Shown: piece by piece, positions 9,374 to 21,435 of the stretch | How positions within the stretch are numbered: position 1 is the stretch's first letter | How the letters are laid out: every line of letters begins with the position of its first letter | DNA from: Gongronella butleri | Lineage: Eukaryota > Mucoromycota > Mucoromycetes > Mucorales > Cunninghamellaceae | Assembly (NCBI GenBank): GCA_025201375.1 | Contig: JAIWZP010000018.1 | Location: 186,001-250,000, forward strand | Reading direction: 5' to 3' | DNA length: 64,000 nt | Program-made: the position numbers and the translations under genes | The notes under the pieces: generated by a model | What the model saw: only the letters and a program-made list of their open reading frames with translations | What the model was told of the DNA's origin: nothing | Databases searched by the model: none

Positions 9374-11793
9374 ATGGGATTATTACGCAAGCTGCCCAGC
9401 TTCAGTCGGCCAAAGACGCGGCCAAAAGAGCCTGAGGATCGGCCGCCAATGCCTATGCCCGCCAGCAGTGCGTCGCCGGCGCTCCAAATTGATTTGGGAT
9501 TCGACAAGGTCGAGACCACGACGACCCACACGGCCGTCGCGGGCACCCACGCGGCCGTTGAGCCTCCAAAACCAGCATCATCGGCCTCTGGCCCGTCGAC
9601 GAGTCTTTTTGACGATATCTTTTCGGAATTGAAGCAGCAGGAGCACCACGATGGTAAAAAAAAAGAAATGTCATTCATCAGTAGAGGGATGATTTTTTTT
9701 TTTTGATTTTCCGCCATTGTGCTCACTCCCCCCTTTTTTTCTCCTTTTTTTTTATTACGTTTTTCTTTCGTTTTTACTTTTTTTGACATGCAGACTCGCT
9801 TCTTGCTGATTATTCATTGGCTCTGGCGTACACTGATCAGCTCCAGGTCAGCGGTACGACAGCGTCGGTTTCCAATGGTACGTCGGTCGCCAATGGCTCG
9901 TCGATGGCCAGCCAAGGTGTTGCTGCGCCCACGCGGACGCTTACAACATCCACATCCTTGTTTGGCCCAGATAGCATTTACAGCAATTATGCGTCCACGG
10001 GTGCCCAGCAAGGCGAATCGATGTTTGCGTCGCTGCTCAAGCCATTGCCGGGCGGCGGTGGTGGATCCTTGAGCGTTTCAACAGGCATGACGACGCAATC
10101 GATGCCCAAAAGCATGTCATCGCCATCCATGACGACGGCAGCCACGGCCGCGGGTCCGACACGCGACATTCGCACGCAATTGGTGCTTGATTCGGACGTG
10201 TCTGATGAAAATGACGACGAAGACGACGACGACGACGATGACGACGACGCGACGGCGGGCGCGCTAATCGATGCACGCGGCTCGGCGTCGTTGGGTCCTT
10301 GCCCGATCATGGCGCGTCGACCTCATGATCATCGGCTCAATGTGTCGCGCAAGGTGGACAATTGGGCCAAGCAAATCGAGACGGATCCTGCGGCGGCCAA
10401 CCAAATGATGTTTAATCGCATGAAGGACCGGCATCGTCAGCAATACAAATTAGCTGCGATGCGCCAGCAGCCCCCGATGCCCAATAATATGCCGACTATG
10501 CCCAATTACGCCAATGGAGCCAATTTCGTTCCTGCGCCCCCGTCCATGATGCAGGCACATCCCGATGGCCTCTTACCAACGAGTTTCTCCGCCAATGCCA
10601 TTGCGCACATGGTCGTCCCGTCATCCATGTGCGCGGTAGCACAACCACCACCGCATCTTAATGGCGTGGTGCCACCAGTGCTGCATCCCGCACCACCCAC
10701 GCGTGTGCCCCAACCCCCTGTCATTGATCTTCGTGCAACCTCGTCCACATCCCCATCGGCATCCCTACCCCGCTCCCAATCGTCCACGCCTTGCTGCACG
10801 TCGCCCTCTAACAGCTCCGTATCGCATGTCCCATCCGCGAAAACCGTCGTAGACAGCGAGGAAAGCGATGAAAATGATGAAATTCGTGAAAATGGCGAAA
10901 AAAGCAAAAATAGCGACACAGACGACAAAACCACCAACCAAGACAATGGTCATCAAGACAAGGCGGATGAGAAAGAGGCATTGATGCCATCTCAGCCCAT
11001 GGTGCGCCGCCCGCGATCAAGTTCGACGGCATCGCAAAAGAAAAAAAAGGACGCGTCGCTGCGACGCATCAAACACGCGCCTTTGGTGGCCAAACAAGAC
11101 GAAAAAGACGGTACATTGGCGCGCGACGCGAGCGAGCAAAGCGACAGCGACGATGCCGACGACGAGGCTGATGACGACGCGTCGCCACACTCATCGACAT
11201 CATCGTCCGAAGCATTGGTACCTACACCGCCGCAAGCACCCACTTTACGGCCGTCGGCATCGACAGGCACTGCAAAGCGCTGGTCGTCCACGGCGTCACG
11301 CAACAAGGGGCCCAAGAAAATGCAGTCAGTGCCGGATTTGAAGAAAAAAAAGAGAAAATCGACGCCTTCATCGGCTTCCGTGTCGACAGCCGCGTCTGGA
11401 TCGACGCCCATGACGCCGTCGACCTCGTCGCATACGGCGGCGGCCGCTGCTTCTGGCAAGCAGCACGACGAGCCGCCCATGCCGCCCATGCCGTTGATCA
11501 AATCTATGCGTAGCGAGCCGGATCTCAAGACACTGCAACAACAGCATCAGAATTACTATGCTTTCCAGCAGCAGCAGCTTCTTTGGAAACAGCAACAATT
11601 GCAAACGCAGCAGCGCCAATTGCAGCTCGAATGGGAGCGGATGCAGCTGCACCAGCGGGATCAACAATTGAAGCAGCAATTCTTGCAATTGCAGCAACAT
11701 CAGCAGCAATTGAGCGCCTCCATCGTGTCACGGCCCTCGGACCCATCCTTCTCCACTTTGCCCGGCTACTACGCATTGCCCCAAATGAAATAA
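9374..11793 (+). CDS. Unrecognised large low-complexity protein
   Basis: Exons 9374-9653 and 9794-11793 give 2280 nt (759 aa). I do not recognise the family. Visible features: the N-terminus MGLLRKLPSFSRPK is basic; SLFDDIFSELKQQ follows near residue 80; an acidic run of Glu then about nine Asp lies near 10213-10248. One better-structured block, RKVDNWAKQIETDP to MKDRHRQQYK (about 10345-10450), is predicted helical and charged. The centre is Pro/Ser/Thr-rich with KKKK patches that could act as nuclear signals. The last ~90 residues are a Gln/Leu-rich coiled coil (LQTQQRQLQLEWERMQ). The mix suggests a scaffold or regulator, but that is inference. It converges on casein kinase 1. Confidence 0.8.
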
Positions 11794-12473
11794 ATTGCTA
11801 ATTAATCGTGTCTGTTTCTATTTTTTTTCTTTTTTGCATCATGTTTTGCTCCTTGCCCTCCTTTTTTCAAATAATCCAGTCGAAAAGGGACATCACCTCC
11901 TTGACTGGCCCATGGGGGGGGAGGCAAGGGGAAGGTAAAAAAAAAAGCATTGGGCACGCATGATGCTTTTTTTTTGACAAGGTTTTCGACGCCAGGCACC
12001 CGTGTGTCACTCCTGTTGTGGAAATCCCGAGTGAGACAAACGTGCCCCGGATCGCATGCGGAAATATTTTCATCATCCACACGTACCACGTGCACCACAA
12101 GCCAAAAGAGGCGAGCCGACAAGCATCAAGGTCATCATCCTTCTTTTTAATGCGAAAATTCAGGGGAGAAAAAAAAAGACAAAGAATTGGGGCATTGATA
12201 ATACAAACGTGCTCCTCCAAAGATAAAAAAAAAAGAAGCATGGAAGGAGGCAGTTGAGGGGGGATGGGGAGGGGATCGCGCAGCTGGCTAAATAGAAAAA
12301 AAAAAAACTAGGACAGAGAGAAAGAGTAAAAAAAAAAAATAATCACAAGCATGGAAGGGGGGGGGGGATCGGCGACGCGCATTTGAGAAGAGTGGGTCTA
12401 AGTTGGGTTGTCGAAAAAAAAAAAAAAGAGGAAAAGGAGGGAAGAGGGGTTGGGGCCCAATTTTTTTTTTCGC
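11794..12473. other. Intergenic between convergent 3' ends
   Basis: This 680-bp gap holds the 3' flanks of the low-complexity gene and casein kinase 1. It is rich in homopolymers, with G-runs at 11911-11918 and 12357-12366 and A-runs at 12297-12307 and 12329-12339. No supported exon was seen. Confidence 0.5.
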
Positions 12474-14417
12474 TCACGACAGGGTGCCGCAAGTGATGAG
12501 GGCCATGAACCCGTGCCAAAAGCCTCGATGTTCCTGCTTTGTGTTGGCGGGCGCGGCATCGGCATCCGGTGCAGGCATGGGCTGATGGTGTGCAGCAGCG
12601 ACACCGTGTTGCGGTGTGGGCGGCATCCTTGGCGTGTTGGCAGGCACCGCGGTGGCGGCGGCAAGCATCGTGTTGTTTGGCACCACCGCCGCTTGCACCT
12701 TGGGCTGGCGGCTCGCGTTCGGCGCGTGGTGGCGGTGACGATGCGATTCGCGCGTGTGACGTTGGCGGCTCATTGACTATTTTTTTAAAAAGATAAAATA
12801 AAAATTAGAAAAAAAATCAGAAAAAAACGCGCATCGGCGAATGGAAAAGCGCCCAATTCTTACCTCCCAGCCCTTGCCATTGTTCAGCAGGCACCAGTCA
12901 TAGATGCCATCATCAATCTCATTATAATTGCGCAGCACCTTGTTGAATAATTCGCGCAAAAAGTCATAGTCGGGTGCCTCTTCAAAGCCAAGCTTGCGAA
13001 CATATTGCAGATAGACGCCGAATTCTTCTGTAGGGGACACAAACAAAAAAAAAATGAGTTCGGAATCAAGGCCGGGATGGGATCATGGGGGGTCGGTTGC
13101 CTTACCAGGAAAGCCAGCACACAGGTCCTTGATGGCCGTCGATTGCTTTTTCTCGCCAATTTTCTCGTATTTTTGCTTGTTAGTGGCGGCCTTGAGACCC
13201 TGCCAAGGTAGAGACCCGCGCAAAAAGTACATAAAGACGTGTCCCAGGGATTCCAGGTCATCACGGCGTGATTGCTCTGCGAAAAGAAAAAACAGCGCGT
13301 CAGGGCGTGTTTTTTTCTTTTTTTTCCATTTTTACCTCGGCCCAAGTGGGTATTGATGCTCATGTATCTAGCCGTGCCAGACAAGCTCTTGCGCTCGCGA
13401 TAGGGTATATGTTGCTTTGTCTTGGGGTCGCGATAATGCTTGGCCATGCCATAGTCGATCAAAAAGACAGTGTTTGCACATTTAGTGCCCGGGCGGCCAA
13501 TCAAAAAATTGTCTGGCTTGATGTCCCTGTTGGAAATAAATCAGGTAAGCGGCTCACCCTCTTTATTTTTCTTTTTTGACTTACCGATATATTAAGCTTC
13601 TTTCATGGACATTTTCCACGCGATGCAACTTTTTAAAAGTAAAAATTGAACAATTAGCACTTTCATGACACACCCAATGGCACAAATGAGGGGGAGGGGG
13701 AGGAGGCAAGATTTATCCCGGGCCGTCTCAAAGGGAGAGCGAGGCACACAGAGTGGATGAGGGTCCATTCGCTCACAAAAAACGAAAAAAAAGAAAAAAG
13801 AAAAAAAAAAAAGGAGAGGCATCCCACACAAAGCGGCAGAATTAAGGGGGAGGGGCGAGGACAGGAGATCTATCGGTTGTGTGTATGTGCATTACCATCT
13901 GTTTGGCGAGCATTGCGACGGTCTTGATTGAGAATTTGCGGCCACACATGTCAAAAAGATCCTCCAGACTGGGTCCGAGCAGGTCAATGACCAAAATATT
14001 GTGCAAACCCTCCTGCCCAAAGTAATACGACTTTGGCACGCCCTCTACAAAAGAATAAATATGGGTCAATGGCGTGCATTGCGCTGATTTTGCGAAAAAA
14101 AAGGGACGAATTGCTTACGCAGGCCGGCGAGAATTTTGTAGGTTCGATATTCATCACGCAGCTGTGGTGCGTCGGATTTTCGAGGCTCGAATTTGATGGC
14201 GACAGACTGGTTGTTGAGCAAGTTAATACCTAAAACGAAGAAAAAAAGGGCAGGATGAGCAAGTGAAAGGGGGCGAAAAAGGGCGTGGAAAGCTGGTTTT
14301 ACCTTCATAAAGGACGCCAAAGCTGCCCTCGCCGAGCTTCTTGCCAACTTTGTAGTGGACACCAACCACATTGTTGGAGGAATGTGCCTGGCTTGGTGTC
14401 TTTTGTACGCTGGTCAT
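12474..14417 (-). CDS. Casein kinase 1 (fungal Cki/Yck type)
   Basis: Minus-strand exons: 14417-14303, 14229-14119, 14044-13896, 13628-13585, 13526-13336, 13276-13106, 13027-12864, 12776-12474 (1248 nt, 415 aa). The kinase domain starts near residue 22: GEGSFGV loop, VAIKFE lysine, the CK1 block [22 protein letters not shown] catalytic loop, [10 protein letters not shown] (DYG for DFG), and the CK1-specific SINTHLGR. It phosphorylates acidic or primed Ser/Thr sites. The ~100-residue tail is His/Ala/Pro-rich and ends near [11 protein letters not shown]. Plasma-membrane yeast Yck kinases end in a palmitoylated Cys pair; here only one Cys is seen, so membrane attachment is uncertain. All seven introns are short. 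Intron 3 (13629-13895) is the longest. Confidence 0.95.
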
Positions 14418-15720
14418 TCAAACAAGAGAGCCTACACGGCCAAAGGGCTAGATGGAGAGGAGAGAAAAAGGGAAAAAAGGGAAAACAAAGAAAGAGATCC
14501 CAAAAAAAAGGAGAAAAGGCAAACAAAAAAAAGCCGTTCGGCGGACATTCAAGTGGCCACTCAAAAAGCGACCCTCCCCCCCTTCTTGCAATCCTCCTTT
14601 TCGTCATTGCAAAGTGACACCAACGTCTGCTGTACTCAAGAAGTCCAAGAATGGCAAACCGCAATGGCCAGCAAAAAAAAAACCATCGAAAAAAAAGAGC
14701 ATCCCCTTTCCCTCCTCCCCACCATTCTCCCTTTTAATCGAGTCCAATTGCAAAAAGGCAAACCCCACCTTTCCCCGCGTCTCCTCGCCACCCTTCGCGA
14801 GCCAAACACCCCTCCTCCGCGCCGCCATCCATCCTTGTCCACGTCAATGGCTCTCAAAAATGAGCGCTGCACGACGAAAAGCGCTGTTTTTTTATTTTTC
14901 TTGGCCGCAATTTTCATGTTTTTCCTCGCCTTAATTTTTTTCCATAGTGAACACGCGATGTTGAGAGAAAAGAAAACAATTCTATGCCGAATTTGGCCAT
15001 GGTGTCACTCGCGTCATGCATTGTACTTTTTTTGTCGTTCATCATCCAGCGAAAACCAACTTTTAACGGTTTCTTTTGCCCTCACACGCTCTGTTTACCG
15101 CGCCATGCACCCCGCGCTTCCGCATCGTCAATCTCCATCTACGCGTCCGACCTCAAAATGCACCAATTGTCTGATCCGCCCTCTCTTTGGATGGGTATTG
15201 GTTCGACGGAATCAAAATCTTTTTTTTTTTTTTTTCGCGAAGATGCCAAACTAGACCCCAATTAGGCTACCCAATGAGCAGCAGACCTCCCGCAGCCGAA
15301 GAATTCAGCAGCTTGCGTGTGTGTGTGTGTGTGAGACCTCACTGTTTTTTTTTTTTTTTTTTTTTTTGTCAACTTGCTCAGTTTCACCTTTTGCGAGGGG
15401 GGCTCGCAGATCGCACTTTTTTTTTCCCTCACTTTAGCCGTCGCATGAACCATCTGACGCCTCCCATCAAGCCAATGGCAATGTAGCAGGGGACGTGGGC
15501 TCGTGTCGCTTTTTTTTCCCATGGACAAAGGATTGGAGGAGGGTCATCTGCTCTGGAATGGATGGTGCGCTCGTAGGCCGCGTTTTGCATAATTTATTCC
15601 CATCCACACGCCAACAACTTATAAACAAGGCCTCCCTTGCAAACAACCGCCGTTCCCATCGAACCACTTTCTTTCTGTTTTTTTCCTTGGAAATTGCAAA
15701 AAATCGCAAAAAAAATCGAA
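14418..15720. promoter_or_regulatory. 1.3 kb divergent upstream region
   Basis: It lies between the starts of casein kinase 1 (-) and the small gene at 15721 (+). It contains purine-rich sequence near 14455-14525, T-runs at 15220-15235 and 15342-15367, and a (GT)n tract at 15317-15333. A long plus-strand ORF here (14355-15254) is low in information and partly antisense to kinase exon 1, so it is not called. Confidence 0.45.
15317..15333. repeat. (GT)n microsatellite
   Basis: About eight GT dinucleotides in a row, within the upstream region shared by casein kinase 1 and the small gene at 15721. Confidence 0.9.
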
Positions 15721-16140
15721 ATGGCCGACAATATGAACAATATCAACACCACGGTATGTCCAAGGGCGAAAGCAAAAGAGCTTCCGCCCTCCCCGACCCG
15801 TCTGTAAAAGAAAAAAAGAAACTCACAAGGCATTGAAAAAAAATTGACATAGATGTCAGCAAACATGACGTCGTCACCCACAAATAATCAAACCGAGCAA
15901 ACATCCAAAGTTCGTCGCCCAAGCTTGATCCGCGAGGGCGGCCTACTTGCTGCTCACCGCAATCTGGATGGCATCCGCTCCATGACAGCCACGGGCTTCA
16001 CTAATAGTGCGGCCCGCTTTGAAGATACCTGGGGCGGCGTTGCATTTACCGAGACTGGTTTCACTGAGAACACGAAAAGCGAACGCGAACGTCGCCAGGG
16101 CTCGGTAGGCAGCGTGGAAGAATCTTTATACTTGAGCTGA
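15721..16140 (+). CDS. Small disordered protein, unknown
   Basis: Exon 15721-15753 (ATGGCCGAC...) is spliced to 15853-16140 (321 nt, 106 aa). The first exon supplies only 11 residues (MADNMNNINTT), and the intron (gtatgt...atag) has conventional ends. The protein is rich in Asn, Thr, Ser and Arg with no membrane segment. It has a central stretch KVRRPSLIREGGLLAAHRN, followed by FEDTWGGVAFTETGF, and ends in SVEESLYLS. RRPSL is a basophilic kinase consensus. I do not recognise the family. An alternative is that translation begins at the exon 2 ATG (15853). AATAAA follows at about 16144. Confidence 0.65.
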
Positions 16141-16951
16141 AAAAATAAAAACATGCATTTTGCCATTGTCTTTTTTAAAAAATATGCTTTTGGAGGAGTT
16201 GGGGAGGCGTGTGAGAATGCGACACGGCCATTGTTTGCCGCCATCACGCCAGTGAAGCTTGTCAAATGGGGCGCGCAGACGCACACCGTGTGAGATCCAC
16301 CATGAAACAGCCAATGAAATGTGTAGCCCGAGCGTTTGCGATGCCCGTGAGACCAAATCACGGCCGTGCTTTTCATTCTTGACTCTCTCTTTCTCAGACA
16401 AGGGCTCCAAGACGCGGAACCCCATCAAAATGGCGCGTCACGTCGAAATTCGCGTTTCTAAGACTGATATTTTGTCATTCTGTCAATAAAGCTCTTTTAG
16501 TTCACGACAAATAAAAAGATGTCGGGGCAAAATTGGTAGTGGATCGCGACGTGGATGACACACAGCATCGCAAAAAATGACCCCATTTGGAACAATTAGA
16601 GTTTGGAGGCAAACTGGTCAAGAAACAAGATCATGCCACGCAGACAAAGATGTCTTTGCCCTCTTTTTTTTTTTTTTTGCAATCAGGTCGCGCGAGGAAT
16701 GGTTTTCTTGGACGAATATTTTTAAAGTGTTGTTCTTCCGGAATGTGTGCACGACAAGTCGAACAAAAGCAATGGGTGACGCGGACATCCGAGTCGCCGG
16801 ACGGGATGCTCCCCCTGGGAAACTATCCAGACTGACGGGCCACAAAAGGCAAGAGATAAGCTCCAGCGGGCGCCATAAAAATCTCAGAAGGCGCAGAAAA
16901 AAAAATCAATTTCATCTCTCCTCCTCTCTTTTTCACTCCTTTTTCATAGCC
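16141..16951. other. Intergenic
   Basis: It contains the polyadenylation-like AATAAA at 16144 and a second at 16485, plus a T-run at 16663-16678. The sequence tttttcatag directly before the next ATG resembles an intron end, so the FAD oxidoreductase may have a 5' UTR intron. No coding exon was supported. Confidence 0.45.
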
Positions 16952-18647
16952 ATGGTGCACCTGAATCCCAAATGCCACACTCATTCCCACTGGCTGCACA
17001 ATGCGCCGTATCAACAGCCCACCACCGAGCCGCTGCCTGCCACGGCAGACATTGTCATCATTGGAGGTATATTCAGCACCTCCCCCCAAAAAAAAGGGGG
17101 CGGGGCACCATGTTATGCTTGCATGGTTTTGAGCCACTCACATCTATTTTTTTATAATCGACTAGGCGGAATTACGGGTTTGTCAACGGCGTACTGGCTC
17201 AACAAGTTGAATCCTGAGCAAAAGGTCGTTGTCGTCGAGGCACGCGGATTGTCAAGTGGTGCGACTGGCCGCAATGGTAACACAAATGTCATTTGAGCAA
17301 AAAGAGCAGGAATTTGGGCTCAACCGTCGCTTTCTGGCTTGATTCAGGTGGCATCATTTGTCCTGGATTGAACGACAGCTTTGAGGTGATTGCCAATCGC
17401 TATGGTGAAAAGGAGGCGCTGCGCCTCGTCGACTTTGACTACACGAATCTCGACATGCTCGCCAAATTTCTCGAGGAACATGGCGACAAGGACAATGGAC
17501 CTTTTGATCCCCAGATCACATGGATGAAACACGGCGGTGTAAGGCAATTTGCACAAAAAAAGGGATTGGCCTGACGCTCAATTTCACTATTTTTACCACC
17601 AGATTTGCGCGTGGACCAGTGATATTGAGGCGTACGAGGCCCAGGCGGACGTTGCGCGTCTTCAAAAGGTTCGTCCGCATCAAGACGACCTTGCCCTGCT
17701 CTCACCAGAGGAGGTGCAGGAGCTGACGGGCGAAAAAAGTTTCAAGTGGGGCGCATTGCAGATCAAGAACACGGCCATTGCGTGGGCGGCGCGCATCGTG
17801 TTTTGTTTGGCGCGCGTCGTGCAAGACAAGGTGCATCTTGCCACGTTCACGCCCGTCGAGCGCGTCGACCAGGTCAGCGCCACACAACATCGCGTCGTCA
17901 CGAGCCGCGGTGTCATTGTTGCCAAAAAGGTCGCGTATTGCACGAATGCTTGGACAAAGTACCTCGTGCCTCACTTTACGCCGCACCTCGTCCCCATCCG
18001 CAACCAGGTGGTCAGCGTGCCGGGCCACAGCAATGAAGGCGCGGGCCATGGAAAGGACGGCAAGCAAAAAAAGAAGATTGACTATGTGCTCTCTGCCAAT
18101 CGCGGGTACCAATACCTGTCTTTCCGGCCTACGGATGGCCGCATCATCTTTGGTGGCATGCGCAACACGACCGTGGGGCACATGGCCTATGAAGACGACG
18201 ACTCGACGCTCAATGTGACCGTGTCGTGCCAATTGCGCAATCGCTTGGAAGATTTGGGTCTGCCGCATCACCCAGAGCGTGAATGGGCAGGCGTCATGGG
18301 TTGGTCGATGCAAGATGGCTTACCCTTTGTCGGTGAGCTTGCTTCTGTCATTGGAAAAGACAAGGGCCAGGGACAATTCATGGCGGCCGGCTTCTCAGGC
18401 CATGGTAAGAAGACAAATTACAACATTTAACAACAACATCCCTCGTCAGAAAAAATGAGTCGTGTCCACTAATCACCTCTCATTTCTTTGCAAACGACTA
18501 GGTATGCCTCGCACTTTTCTTTGTGGCCGTGCGCTGGCCCAATTGTTGTGCGACAAGCCATTAGACGACCATTTCCCCGCTCCCTTTTTGTTAGACCATC
18601 CGACCCGCAAGTACCTGCTCACCTCTGACAAGGACGCCAAAATGTAG
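16952..18647 (+). CDS. FAD-dependent oxidoreductase, DAO family
   Basis: Exons 16952-17066, 17166-17276, 17348-17538, 17603-18404 and 18502-18647 sum to 1365 nt (454 aa). The Rossmann FAD-binding motif IIGGGITGLSTAYWL is near residue 36 and is rebuilt across intron 1. A second conserved block, SSGATGRNGGIICPG, spans intron 2. The C-terminal GFSGHGMPRTFLCG contacts FAD in this family. It belongs with D-amino-acid oxidase/glycine oxidase-like flavoproteins that oxidise C-N bonds. The substrate cannot be read from the sequence. A Lys-rich stretch KDGKQKKK (about 18054-18073) is an unusual local insertion. There is no signal peptide or C-terminal SKL, so a cytosolic location is likeliest. Confidence 0.9.
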
Positions 18648-19840
18648 ATGTAGTAAACTTGTACTGTAATTATTATTTGTTGGACAGATTCGTTTATGTG
18701 AAACGGCAATTAAATTCGCCCTTTGATCTGAGCCATTTGTTCTGCAGTGGATTCATTGAATGGAGTACAGCTGCCAGCTAAATTTCCAACTTGCAGCACA
18801 GTGCCACGCTGTCACTGATGAGAAATATCATTCAAAAAATGAAATTGAATCAACGGAGCCATTATGGACCAGGTGTTTGAACGGTCCATGTTTCCATCTC
18901 AGTGAACATATGATATTATCATACAGTAAATTGACGCGTGCTGCTGTATCACTTCAATGCATGAAGCAACGCGTTACACACTCACACTGCACCAAACGTA
19001 CGCATTTTCTACCTTTTAAGAATAAAGAGCGTGTTTTTCAGACTTTGCCGGCCTGCTATGCTTCCAGAAATTTTTTTACAGCCTGCTCGCCCGCCAATGA
19101 AACCTGTGTCAAGGCATAAGCTACAGTATAGCCGAGTGCGCGGGATGGGTGCATCTGAATTTTTTTTTTTTTTTCAGCGCGCAAATCCCAAGAACACCAA
19201 ATTTGACCTATTTTGCATTTATGATCTTTGTGTGTCGCCTAAGAAACATGCCCCAACTTTTGAACGCTACTTTCTTGAAAGTCCGCAGCAGTTGCAGCAA
19301 GTCATTCTACTTTCAAAAAATAAGTTATTCGCATACAAAAATGAAAAAAAAATGAGGGCTTTTGAACCCTCACACGTAATCTGCGAATGTATGACGCTAT
19401 GATGTTGTTAAGGCTCCCAGTGATTTGAGAAACCGTGGTAGATAATATAGATGAGCGTTCAATGCGCGTCACTGGCCAGAAAAAAAAAGTCGTCGAAGAG
19501 GAGTTGCTACTGTAGCGATGGACGTCAAATTATCGCTTTGGTCCCTAACGTCGTTGGCGCGTCGCGTGAGCACGTGAACAAAAAAAGCGCTGCCATAGCA
19601 GTTCGTATCGTTTCACGCTCGAAATATAATTATGCTAGTGCACGCGTCGGGAATTCATCGAAATGACTTGAAAATGTGGCATCCCGGTGTGGCAGGTCGA
19701 TGCAAGGACCCTGGCTTTAAATGTTCAGCGGTTTGATCATGTCGCGTGATTGTTCCCGCTTACTTTTGACGCGTTTGACTGCCCCTCACACTCTCTCTGA
19801 CCCTGGAGACGTTGAATCAAACAAAAAGAATTCTATTTAT
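18648..19840. other. Intergenic with dispersed repeat family B copy
   Basis: 1.2 kb without a supported exon, between convergent genes. About 18940-19170 is a copy of repeat family B, described separately. The rest is AT-rich. Confidence 0.55.
18940..19170 (+). repeat. Dispersed repeat family B, copy 1
   Basis: It shares an ordered series of landmarks with 25660-25970 and, more weakly, 34380-34660: a core with cactgcac, then acacatttg/acgcatttt, a run ending gcgtgtttttc.gactttg.cgg, ccagaa with a T-run and acagcctgc, and gatgggtgc followed by a T-run. The copies are clearly diverged. No open frame is shared. Confidence 0.6.
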
Positions 19841-20437
19841 CTAGACAGTGGGCACCTTAACGTGGCGACCCGACTCGGCAGATTCCAGGGCAGCGACAAT
19901 AAAGGCCAAATGATGGAACCCTTCGTCCAGAGACACACCCAGGGACGCACCGCCGCGGATCACGTCGTGCAAATTGGCCAATTCACCCTCAACGTCCGAC
20001 AGGGCGCCCGGTCGTTCGAATTGGGCCACAGGGAGCGGTTGGCCGCGCTCATCTAGCAATTCGATCTCATCGTCGTTGATCATGCGAAGTGTGCCCTTGC
20101 TGCCGTGCACCTCGAGAAGCATGCGCTTCACGCCGCTCGCACACTGCAAAAAAATAAAAAATAAAAAATCGATGGTTTAGGGAGTGCGGCAAAAAAGTAA
20201 CGGTGGATGACTTACAAATGTGAAATTGGCGACGCCAATGGCCCCTGTGGCCAGGCGGATTGTCGTGGCGAGCGAATCTTCGACAACATGCACCTTGTGG
20301 GTCTTGGTCGTCAGAGCAGACACGGATTCAAAGCGGCCGAGGATGGGGATCAGATGCGCCATGTCGTGCACAATGCCGTCGCTCAAGTAGCCACTAGGAA
20401 GAAAGAAAAAAAAACGAGAGGATGAACACATCTGAGG

Positions 20438-20471
<34 letters not shown>

Positions 20472-21200
20472 GCCAAACGTTGTCCTTACCCAGGGTGCTG
20501 GGGATTCTGACGCCACGCAGTGCCGTGGTAGGGCGAATCGGGATTGTAGGGACGCGCCGAGTCATACGTAAAGTTGACAATCTATGCAAAATAGGCTGAT
20601 GAGGGCCATGGTTTGTCTCTTTTTCCGCATTTACTTACGTTGCCAATGCCGCCTTGACGGACGAATTCAGCGACAGCTTGCACCTTGGGATGGTATGACC
20701 AATTCTCGGCGAGTGCCATGACCGTGTTGGTCGATTGACCCAATTTGACAATGGCACGCGCGTCATCCAAGTCGGCAGCTAATAAAAACTTGAACAATCA
20801 GCCCTTGCCCCTTTGTCATCCGCCAAAGATGCCTTACCAATTGGCTTCTCAAAGATCACGTGCTTGCCCGCAGCCGCACACGCCTCGAGGATGTCGCGGT
20901 TAAATTGGATGGGAAGGACGACGTCGATCAAGTCAATGTCCGGCTGCGCAATCAAGTCCTTGGGGTCCGTGTACACGGCTTGCTCAGAGAGGCCAGCCTA
21001 AAATAACATCGTCAATGGCTTTTGCGACCCGGGCTTAGGCTTACCTCTTGGGCGAATTTGAGCGCCTTGTCCTTGGAGCGGTTCGCGCACGCGACGACAA
21101 CGAATTTGTCAGCGCCCACGGCGCGGTATGCGCGCAAATGACGGTAGGCGAAAATGCCGGTGCCAACAATGCCAACACGAATAGGAGCTTGGGTTGCCAT
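19841..21200 (-). CDS. Gfo/Idh/MocA-family NAD(P)-dependent oxidoreductase
   Basis: Minus-strand exons: 21200-21045, 20997-20838, 20778-20639, 20581-20490, 20393-20216, 20143-19841 (1029 nt, 342 aa). The N-terminal Rossmann motif is VGIVGTGIFA (about residues 9-18). DVVLPIQFN and the catalytic-lysine motif FEKPIA (about residues 101-106) are typical, followed by LAENWSYHPKVQAV and VNFTYDSARP. The C-terminal half has the alpha/beta substrate domain. Family members oxidise or isomerise sugars, inositol and related polyols using NAD(P). The substrate here is unknown. The intron at 20394-20489 contains a 30-nt A-run on the coding strand soon after its donor. Confidence 0.9.
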
Positions 21201-21435
21201 GGTGCAGAAAAGAGATGAAAACCGTGGGGAAAAGGCAGGAATAAAAAAAGCAGAAATAAGAAAAAGGAAGCGAGGCAATTGGCAGGGACGCCCTCTAGTA
21301 GCTCGGAACAACGAATTGCACATGATTGGCCAGATCGGCCTTCCCCCGATGCCCAAAATAGGGCCAGGTTCACCCTTTGTGCTCAAAACACGTTGCTTTT
21401 CTCTTTTATTCTTTCCTCTCGCACGTTTTCTCACC
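21201..21435. promoter_or_regulatory. Divergent promoter, oxidoreductase / DCP1
   Basis: Only 235 bp separate the two start codons, so the promoters overlap. It contains an A/G-rich block near 21241-21270 and a CT-rich tract (about 21394-21420) before the DCP1 ATG. No defined factor site was recognised. Confidence 0.5.

Noticed and set aside
14355..15254. 299-codon plus-strand ORF
   Set aside because: It begins antisense to casein kinase exon 1 and runs through A-, T- and C-rich promoter DNA; composition is K/R/F/S runs from homopolymers and no domain is visible.
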